A DNA stretch of 8,469 nucleotides. Origin: Candidatus Pygmaiobacter gallistercoris (GTDB lineage Bacteria > Bacillota > Clostridia > Oscillospirales > Ruminococcaceae). This document shows positions 5,103-8,469 of the stretch, piece after piece. Both the position numbers and the translations under genes were made by a program. The stretch lies in the NCBI GenBank assembly GCA_019113125.1, contig DXIA01000013.1:1-8469 (forward strand), given 5' to 3'. Below the pieces are notes generated by a model. That model was not told the origin of the DNA. It did not search any database and was given only the letters and a program-made list of their open reading frames with translations. How positions within the stretch are numbered: position 1 is the first letter of the stretch; each line of letters begins with the position of its first letter.

Positions 5103-6641
5103 ATGAAAAAGCGTTGGAAGTGTACCCTCTGCGGGCAGATCTTTGAGGGGGAACAGCCCCCGGTGCCCTGCCCGGTCTGCGGCGCGGGGGCGGAGGCGTT
5201 TGTGCTGCTCGAGGAGCAGCCGGCGGCAAAGCGCTGGAAGTGCAGCGTCTGCGGCCAGATCTTTGAGGGGGAGCGGCCCCCGGTGCCCTGCCCGGTCTGC
5301 GGCGCGGGGGAGGAGGCCTTTGTCCCGATGGCGGAGGATCAGCCGGTCAACCGGTGGAAATGCACCGTCTGCGGCCAGATCTTCGAGGGGGAGAAACCCC
5401 CGGTGCCCTGCCCGATCTGCGGCGCGGGGGAAGAGGCGTTCGTCCCGGTGGCGGAGGACGGCGCCGCCCCCGCCGGCGCGACCGACCGCCGGTTTGTGCT
5501 CATCGGCGGCGGCGCCGCCGCGGCCAGCGCGGCGGATGAGATCCGCCGGCGGGACCGCACCGCCCGGATCACCATGATCTGCGGCGAGGGGATCATCCCC
5601 TACAACCGGCCGGGGCTGTCGGACTTCGTCGCGGGGGAGGCGGATTTTGAGGCGCTCGCGATCCATCCGTTCGACTGGTACGAGGAGCACCGGGTCCGGC
5701 TGATCTGCGACGCCGAGGCGGTCTCGGTCGACCCCGACCGCAGGTGCGTGCGGCTGGGCGACGGACGGGGCATCCCCTACGACGGGCTGCTGCTCGCCAC
5801 CGGCGCCAACGCCTTCTGCCCGGTGCAGCCGGTCGAGGGGGCGGTGCCGGTGCGGGTGCTGCGCCGGTTTGACGACGCCCTCGCCCTCACCGAGACGGTC
5901 GGGGCCGGCAGCCGGGTGCTGGTGGTCGGCGGCGGCATCCTCGGGGTCGAGGCGGCCCTCGGGCTGCAGCAGCGGGGCGCCGCGGTGACCATCGTCGAGC
6001 TCGGGCCCCGTCTGGTCGGACCCCAGGCGGACGACGAGGCGGCCGCCCAGCTGCGGGGCGCGCTCGAGAAGAGCGGCATCGCGGTCCACACCGGCTGCTC
6101 GGTCGCTCAGGTCACCCCCGAGGGGGCAGAGCTCAGCGACGGGCGGGTGATCGACGCCGACCTCGTGCTGGTCAGCGCCGGCATCCGCAGCGAGCTGACC
6201 CTCGCCCGGCAGCTCGATCTCGCGATCGGCCGGGGCATCCAGGTCGACGAGTGGATGCGCACCAGCCTGCCCGGCATCTGCGCGGCGGGCGACTGCGCCG
6301 AGTTCGCCGGCCGGGTCGCCGGGCTCTGGAACGCCGCCCTCGAGATGGGCGCCGTCGCAGGGGCGACCCTCTGCGGCGTGCAGAAGACCCCCTATCACCA
6401 GCCGGTCGCGGCGACCGCCCTCTCGATGGAGGGATTCACCCTCTTCTCGGCCGGCACCCTCTGCGGCGACGGGCTGCGGGAGGTGCTGCGCCAGCAGGGA
6501 GACCTCTACCGCAAGCTGCTGTTTGAGAACGGCCGGCTGGTCGGCGTCGTCGCCACCGGGCCCTTCTCCGGCGCGGCCGCCGCGATCGCCGCGATCGGCC
6601 GGGGCGCGGCCGAGGAAGAGGTGCTGGGACTGCTGAATTGA
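5103..6641 (+). CDS. Triple rubredoxin-like / NADH:rubredoxin oxidoreductase fusion flavoprotein
   Basis: A 512-residue cytoplasmic protein. Residues 5-120 are three rubrerythrin-type FeS4 domains in an exact 40-residue repeat (W5, W45, W85), with ligands C7/C10/C23/C26, C47/C50/C63/C66 and C87/C90/C103/C106. Residues 130 to about 430 form a class I pyridine nucleotide-disulfide-type reductase fold: the FAD-binding IGGGAAAA (134-141), IPYNRPGLSD (165-174) as in rubredoxin and nitrite reductase NADH modules, LLLATGAN (229-236), the NADH-binding VVGGGILGVE (274-283) with E299 at the end of the second strand, which favours NADH over NADPH, and the FAD ribityl-binding AAGDCAEF (394-401). No redox-active cysteine of the NADH oxidase/CoA disulfide reductase type is seen. 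The inferred path is NADH to FAD to the FeS4 centres to an acceptor such as rubrerythrin or a flavodiiron protein. The start at 5103 follows a purine-rich site; a 26-residue upstream extension is low-quality and rejected. Confidence 0.9.
   Translation: MKKRWKCTLCGQIFEGEQPPVPCPVCGAGAEAFVLLEEQPAAKRWKCSVCGQIFEGERPPVPCPVCGAGEEAFVPMAEDQPVNRWKCTVCGQIFEGEKPPVPCPICGAGEEAFVPVAEDGAAPAGATDRRFVLIGGGAAAASAADEIRRRDRTARITMICGEGIIPYNRPGLSDFVAGEADFEALAIHPFDWYEEHRVRLICDAEAVSVDPDRRCVRLGDGRGIPYDGLLLATGANAFCPVQPVEGAVPVRVLRRFDDALALTETVGAGSRVLVVGGGILGVEAALGLQQRGAAVTIVELGPRLVGPQADDEAAAQLRGALEKSGIAVHTGCSVAQVTPEGAELSDGRVIDADLVLVSAGIRSELTLARQLDLAIGRGIQVDEWMRTSLPGICAAGDCAEFAGRVAGLWNAALEMGAVAGATLCGVQKTPYHQPVAATALSMEGFTLFSAGTLCGDGLREVLRQQGDLYRKLLFENGRLVGVVATGPFSGAAAAIAAIGRGAAEEEVLGLLN
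5115..5474 (+). repeat. Three tandem 120-bp repeats encoding the FeS4 domains
   Basis: Units begin at 5115, 5235 and 5355, each with a Trp codon, with a period of exactly 120 bases. The third unit diverges after about 5460 in the linker. The core 'CCCCCGGTGCCCTGCCC' is identical in all three, and most differences are single bases or lie in the linker. This degree of DNA identity points to recent duplication or continued homogenisation. Confidence 0.9.
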
Positions 6642-6675
6642 GCCGCACACAGAAATTTCTCTCAATTCATTTTTT
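6634..6675 (+). terminator. Intrinsic terminator of the rubredoxin-reductase operon
   Basis: TGAATTGAG (6634-6642, spanning the stop codon) pairs with CTCAATTCA (6661-6669) in a 9-bp stem, followed by TTTTTT (6670-6675). The 18-base loop holds the small palindrome AGAAATTTCT. The stem is AT-rich, so termination may be only partial. Its presence means the following non-coding stretch is likely a separate unit. Confidence 0.55.
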
Positions 6676-6713
6676 ATTCACAGCCGTTTCATAAAACCGT
6701 CTCAACTCGCCCC

Positions 6714-6719
6714 TATAAT
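6714..6719 (+). promoter_or_regulatory. TATAAT box of a candidate small-RNA promoter
   Basis: A perfect -10 consensus lies in non-coding DNA, 7 bases before the 5' hairpin described next. The -35 region is poor (ATAAAA at 17 bases). CCGTCT (6697-6702) and AGACGG (6733-6738) form an inverted repeat around the box, which might be an operator. Confidence 0.4.
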
Positions 6720-6725
6720 GAGAAT

Positions 6726-6833
6726 CACAGAAAGACGGAAGCCGCAACCGGATTTCTGTACATGATTCCTCCTCACACCAAAACACACCCCTTGAAGAAA
6801 ACCCGCAGTCCTCTGGCTGCGGGTTTTCTCTTT
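6726..6833 (+). ncRNA. Candidate trans-acting small RNA with anti-Shine-Dalgarno stretch
   Basis: The expected transcript from the TATAAT at 6714-6719 to the terminator at 6797-6833 is about 105 bases and has no credible reading frame. At its 5' end ACAGAAA (6727-6733) pairs with TTTCTGT (6753-6759), with an inner CGG/CCG helix. Next comes a largely unstructured C-rich segment (about 6760-6796) containing TCCTCCTC (6767-6774), the complement of a Shine-Dalgarno sequence, and a second run CACCCC (6786-6791). A strong intrinsic terminator closes it. A 5' hairpin, exposed C-rich seed and terminator hairpin resemble small RNAs of Firmicutes such as FsrA and RsaE that block ribosome binding sites. 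The alternative is that this is only a long 3' region with a backup terminator for the reductase gene. Confidence 0.42.
6797..6833 (+). terminator. Strong intrinsic terminator
   Basis: GAAAACCCGCAG (6797-6808) and CTGCGGGTTTTC (6817-6828) form a perfect 12-bp stem with an 8-base loop. The T-rich tail TTTTCTCTTT (6824-6833) begins inside the right arm. It serves the plus strand and closes the candidate small RNA and any read-through from the reductase gene. Confidence 0.88.
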
Positions 6834-6835
6834 GC

Positions 6836-6868
6836 AAAAAAAGGGACGGGCGCCCTGCCCGTCCCTTT
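6836..6868 (-). terminator. Intrinsic terminator for the NERD-like gene
   Basis: AAAGGGACGGGC (6840-6851) and GCCCGTCCCTTT (6857-6868) form a perfect 12-bp stem with a 5-base loop. On the minus strand it is followed by seven T (6842-6836). It lies about 40 bases after the minus-strand stop at 6911 and stands back to back with the plus-strand terminator at 6797-6833. Confidence 0.88.
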
Positions 6869-6910
6869 GCGGCGGCTATGCAAGCCGGCCGGATTGTGGT
6901 ATACTGAATT

Positions 6911-7543
6911 TTAATCCCTGCGGGCCGCCCCGAGCAGCGCGCAGACCCGGTCGACGTCGAGACCGCGGTCCTCGAGGTACTTCTGCTGCTCGAGGGTGGA
7001 GATCAGCTGATTGCGGCGGAAGAGAGAAAGGCTCCGGGGCGCCGAGATCTGCACCGCCTTGTCGGTGAAGACCGGCAGGCACTCGACCGGCACGCTGCGC
7101 AGCTTTGCGTCCTGCATCAGCACGTCCCGCAGCGCCCGCGCGTCGGCGGCACAGAGAGCGACCGGGTCGGGGATCTTCTCCCGGCTCTCACCGGTGACCC
7201 ACAGCCACTCCGACTCGCCGGGGTTTGCGAAGATCTCGCCGTTGTAGCCGAAACAGCGGATCCCGATCAGTCCCCCGAAGGTGACCACCACCGCGTCGAG
7301 ATCGGTTTTGCGCTCCCCCACCCCGAAATGGGCGGGCCGGATCATCTTGAATCCGTGGGAGGCGGCGTACCGGGAGACCGCGCGCAGCGTCGCCTCCACC
7401 CCGGCGTCGGTTTTCCGCCGCTTTGCGGCGGGGGCGGAGGCGTCGGTGTTCCGGTCGCGGACCGAGATGTAGAAGACGAGGGCGGCGATGGCGATCACCA
7501 CCAGCACGCCGAGGATGTTCAGCAGGGCGTTGAGGGACAGCAT
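6911..7543 (-). CDS. Membrane-anchored NERD-like domain protein, catalytic residues degenerate
   Basis: A 210-residue protein with one N-terminal membrane helix (about 7-27), a short charged linker (28-48) and a cytoplasmic or surface domain after it. The core TDLDAVVVTFGGLIGI (80-95), then FGYNGEI (98-104), resembles the NERD (nuclease-related) pattern 'E-x-D-x-V-V-V-x-x-x-G-V-x-V-I-E-V-K-N-Y-x-G-x-I', and the later ALRDVL (137-142) and VECLPVFTDK (153-162) fit the family's second half. The 'E-V-K' of the nuclease-like core reads R-C-F here (96-98), so cleavage activity seems unlikely. The ATG at 7543 has AAAGGAG 8 bases upstream. The gene has its own promoter (7595-7623) and terminator (6836-6868), so it is a single-gene unit. 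The NERD call rests on pattern memory and is moderate; the membrane anchor is clear. The biological role is unknown. Confidence 0.62.
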   Translation of the reverse strand: MLSLNALLNILGVLVVIAIAALVFYISVRDRNTDASAPAAKRRKTDAGVEATLRAVSRYAASHGFKMIRPAHFGVGERKTDLDAVVVTFGGLIGIRCFGYNGEIFANPGESEWLWVTGESREKIPDPVALCAADARALRDVLMQDAKLRSVPVECLPVFTDKAVQISAPRSLSLFRRNQLISTLEQQKYLEDRGLDVDRVCALLGAARRD

Positions 7544-7578
7544 GGACAGGACTCCTTTGTGTAGTTAATAGACTTTTT

Positions 7579-7587
7579 TGTGGATAA
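7579..7587 (-). promoter_or_regulatory. Perfect DnaA box
   Basis: TTATCCACA on the minus strand is the exact 9-base DnaA box consensus. It sits immediately downstream of the -10 box of the NERD-like gene's promoter (7595-7600), about where transcription would start. Bound DnaA could block the promoter. It is a single box, with no cluster or AT-rich unwinding element, so it does not mark an origin. Confidence 0.4.
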
Positions 7588-7594
7588 CTCTGTC

Positions 7595-7623
7595 ATTATA
7601 TCAGAAACCGGTCGGCATGACAA
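7595..7623 (-). promoter_or_regulatory. Sigma-A promoter of the NERD-like gene
   Basis: On the minus strand, TTGTCA (7623-7618) and TATAAT (7600-7595) are 17 bases apart, and the -10 carries the TG extension (TGATATAAT). This is the best promoter in the window apart from that of the tRNA. It lies about 50 bases upstream of the ATG at 7543. TGTCAT/ATGACA (7591-7596, 7617-7622) form an inverted repeat over both boxes. Confidence 0.78.
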
Positions 7624-7648
7624 TCGGCCGGGGAGGGAGGAAGAGAGG

Positions 7649-8059
7649 ATGCGGCAGGAAAAGAGCTGCGGGGCACTCTGTTTTTTGGAGGATGAGACCG
7701 GGCGGCGGGTGCTGCTGGTCAAACACCGGGTGGGGGGCCACTGGGCCTTTCCGAAGGGACATGTTGAGTCGGGCGAGAGCGAGGAGCAGACCGCCCGCCG
7801 CGAGGTGCGGGAGGAGACCGGGGTCGAGATCGAGATCCTGCCCGGCTACCGGGAGACCAACCACTACTCCCCCTGCCGCGGGGTGATGAAGGAGGTCGTC
7901 TACTTCCGCGCCCGGGCGCTCGGCGGCGAGACCCGTCCCCAGCCGGAGGAGATCCGGATCGCGAAGTTCGTTTCGATCCCCGAGGCGATGGCGCTGCTCA
8001 CCTACGACGCCGACCGGCGTCTTCTGGAAAAAGCGGAAAAATTGGAGAAAAAGGCTTGA
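7649..8059 (+). CDS. Nudix hydrolase, Ap4A pyrophosphohydrolase-like
   Basis: A 136-residue cytoplasmic enzyme, the normal length for a single Nudix domain. The Nudix box is complete at 37-59: G37, E43, R51-E52, E55-E56, G58, fitting G-x5-E-x7-R-E-U-x-E-E-x-G-U, so metal binding and hydrolysis should be intact. The preceding VLLVKHRVGGHWAFPKGHVE (21-40) and the later KEVVYFRARA (81-90) resemble bis(5'-nucleosyl)-tetraphosphatases, which split Ap4A-type stress nucleotides. Other nucleoside diphosphate derivatives are possible substrates. The ATG at 7649 is chosen because a GGAGG-rich site lies 8 bases upstream; a GTG at 7580 would add 23 residues that overlap the divergent promoter. It is divergent from the NERD-like gene, and its stop codon lies inside the tRNA promoter. 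No clear promoter of its own is seen. Confidence 0.9.
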   Translation: MRQEKSCGALCFLEDETGRRVLLVKHRVGGHWAFPKGHVESGESEEQTARREVREETGVEIEILPGYRETNHYSPCRGVMKEVVYFRARALGGETRPQPEEIRIAKFVSIPEAMALLTYDADRRLLEKAEKLEKKA

Positions 8060-8084
8060 CAACCCTCAAGACCAATGATATTAT
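8056..8084 (+). promoter_or_regulatory. Promoter of the tRNA-Arg gene
   Basis: A perfect TTGACA (8056-8061) and TATTAT (8079-8084) are separated by 17 bases, 23 bases before the mature tRNA end. The stop codon of the Nudix gene (TGA, 8057-8059) lies inside the -35 box, so the two units are packed with no spacer. Confidence 0.85.
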
Positions 8085-8087
8085 ATC

Positions 8088-8107
8088 TAATGCATCTTAA
8101 TGCATCT
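8088..8107. repeat. Perfect 10-bp tandem repeat abutting the tRNA 5' end
   Basis: TAATGCATCT occurs twice in immediate succession (8088-8097 and 8098-8107), and the second copy ends at the base before the mature tRNA. The start of transcription should fall in the first copy, so the repeat makes up most of the 5' leader removed by RNase P. Confidence 0.9.
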
Positions 8108-8184
8108 GCGCCAGTAGCTCAGCTGGATAGAGTGTCTGGCTACGAACCAGAAGGTCGGGGGTTCGAGTCCCTCCTGGCGCACCA
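8108..8184 (+). tRNA. tRNA-Arg (anticodon ACG)
   Basis: A full cloverleaf can be folded: acceptor GCGCCAG/CTGGCGC (8108-8114, 8174-8180), D stem GCTC/GAGT with loop AGCTGGATA, anticodon stem TCTGG/CCAGA (8135-8139, 8147-8151) around loop CTACGAA, variable AGGTC, T stem GGGGG/CCCTC with loop TTCGAGT. The anticodon is ACG (8142-8144), whose A34 is normally edited to inosine by TadA to read CGU, CGC and CGA. The discriminator base is A, and the CCA end is encoded (8182-8184). It has its own promoter and terminator. Confidence 0.97.
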
Positions 8185-8220
8185 CACCGGGGCAAGGTTA
8201 TCTTGCCCCGGTGTTTTTTT
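8185..8220 (+). terminator. Intrinsic terminator of the tRNA-Arg gene
   Basis: CACCGGGGCAAG (8185-8196) and CTTGCCCCGGTG (8202-8213) form a perfect 12-bp stem with a 5-base loop, followed by seven T. It begins at the base after the tRNA CCA and would also end any transcript from the Nudix gene. Confidence 0.93.
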
Positions 8221-8225
8221 GTCAA

Positions 8226-8264
8226 GACGCGGGGCGTGAACGCGGAGCGTGGACGCGGGGCGTG
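8226..8264. repeat. Three tandem 13-bp units
   Basis: GACGCGGGGCGTG occurs at 8226-8238 and again at 8252-8264; the unit between (8239-8251, AACGCGGAGCGTG) differs at two positions. A partial fourth unit (CCGTG) follows. It is a small minisatellite in the non-coding DNA after the tRNA terminator. No function is evident. Confidence 0.85.
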
Positions 8265-8320
8265 CCGTGTAAAAAAACGCCCGATTTTTTGCACAAAAAG
8301 AGAGCCGCAGCTAAAGGTGT

Positions 8321-8367
8321 GGCAGAATAAGAAAACGCAACTTCCCTGCGGGAAGTTTAGTTCTGCC
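8321..8367. repeat. Nested palindrome with GGCAGAA/TTCTGCC ends
   Basis: GGCAGAA (8321-8327) pairs with TTCTGCC (8361-8367), and inside it AACTTCCC (8339-8346) pairs perfectly with GGGAAGTT (8350-8357) around a 3-base loop. The right arm TTCTGCC is shared with the larger palindrome that follows, so the two structures compete. Confidence 0.7.
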
Positions 8368-8469
8368 GTAGACTTTTGGCGTAGAAAGCACTTAGAGCGG
8401 CCCCCCAAGCCACCAAGGCTTGAGGGGCCGCTCTTCGCACTTTCTCCATCCAAAATTCTGGGGCAGAAC
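8360..8469. mobile_element. MITE-like 110-bp palindromic element, possibly running past the window edge
   Basis: The arms 8360-8411 and 8417-8469 are inverted copies with about 40 of 52 positions paired, in the order GTTCTGCC/GGCAGAAC, TTTTGG/CCAAAA, AGAAAG/CTTTCT, AGAGCGGCCCC/GGGGCCGCTCT, CAAGCC/GGCTTG, around the loop ACCAA. Between these helices are small, nearly symmetric mismatches. On the minus strand the one mismatch in the core becomes a G-U pair, giving an 18-bp core stem. Such non-coding hairpin elements with short terminal inverted repeats are typical of MITEs or dispersed palindromic repeats. No transposase or target duplication is visible, and the right flank is outside the window. 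An alternative is a regulatory RNA or terminator of an unseen minus-strand gene. Confidence 0.5.

Noticed and set aside
4839..6665. Long minus-strand open frame (608 codons) opposite the rubredoxin-reductase gene
   Set aside because: It is a mirror of the GC-rich coding strand: its product is low-complexity and repeats only because the sense gene repeats. The sense strand encodes clear FeS4, FAD and NADH motifs with a sensible start.
7580..7648. GTG start at 7580 that would lengthen the Nudix protein by 23 residues
   Set aside because: It lies in the divergent promoter and DnaA-box region without a ribosome binding site. The ATG at 7649 has a strong one, and the Nudix fold begins right after it.
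8097..8453. Minus-strand open frame of 118 codons over the tRNA region
   Set aside because: Its end, with GGTRTPDLLVRSQTLYPAEL, is the familiar false protein made by translating the antisense of a tRNA gene. The rest covers the terminator and palindromes.
8108..8469. Integrated genetic island with its attachment site in the tRNA-Arg gene
   Set aside because: No integrase gene and no duplicated tRNA 3' end are seen downstream within the window. The terminator directly after the tRNA looks native.

Overview
The window is GC-rich. Its genes start with AAAGGAG-type ribosome binding sites and sigma-A-like promoters, and the content is anaerobic: Rnf-type membrane proteins, rubrerythrin-type rubredoxin domains and no respiratory oxidase genes. 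I infer a high-GC member of the Clostridia, most likely the Oscillospiraceae/Ruminococcaceae group. No marker here fixes the genus.

Left part (31-4617, minus strand). One operon appears to run from a good promoter at 4677-4705: rpe (ribulose-phosphate 3-epimerase), then three Rnf-family membrane proteins in the order RnfD-like, RnfE-like, RnfA-like, then a membrane-anchored DUF4015-type TIM-barrel protein starting at TTG, then a GNAT acetyltransferase. The Rnf-like genes overlap by 4 bp at both junctions, as subunits of one complex often do. The trio is odd. RnfB, RnfC and RnfG are absent here, and three of the four cysteines that hold the membrane [2Fe-2S] cluster in canonical RnfA/RnfE are replaced. 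It may be a diverged complex with different electron carriers, or one with a new role.

Middle (4618-6833, plus strand). A divergent control region with several repeats drives a second redox unit. This holds a 37-residue free rubredoxin-like protein and a 512-residue fusion of three tandem rubredoxin-like FeS4 domains, in an exact 40-residue repeat, to an FAD/NADH oxidoreductase. The unit looks like a short NADH-to-rubredoxin electron chain, probably for oxygen or peroxide defence, although no terminal acceptor is encoded here. It ends in its own terminator. A non-coding stretch follows with a TATAAT box, a 5' hairpin, a CCTCCTC anti-Shine-Dalgarno stretch and a strong intrinsic terminator, which together suggest an undescribed small RNA.

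Right part (6836-8469). A minus-strand membrane-anchored NERD-like protein without the usual nuclease residues is divergent from a Nudix (Ap4A hydrolase-like) gene. A perfect DnaA box lies between them at the predicted transcription start of the NERD-like gene. The Nudix stop codon lies inside the -35 box of a tRNA-Arg(ACG) gene, which is preceded by a perfect 10-bp tandem repeat and followed directly by a strong terminator. The last 250 bases hold no gene. They contain three 13-bp tandem units, a 47-bp nested palindrome and a 110-bp imperfect palindrome with GTTCTGCC/GGCAGAAC ends that looks like a MITE-type element reaching the window edge.
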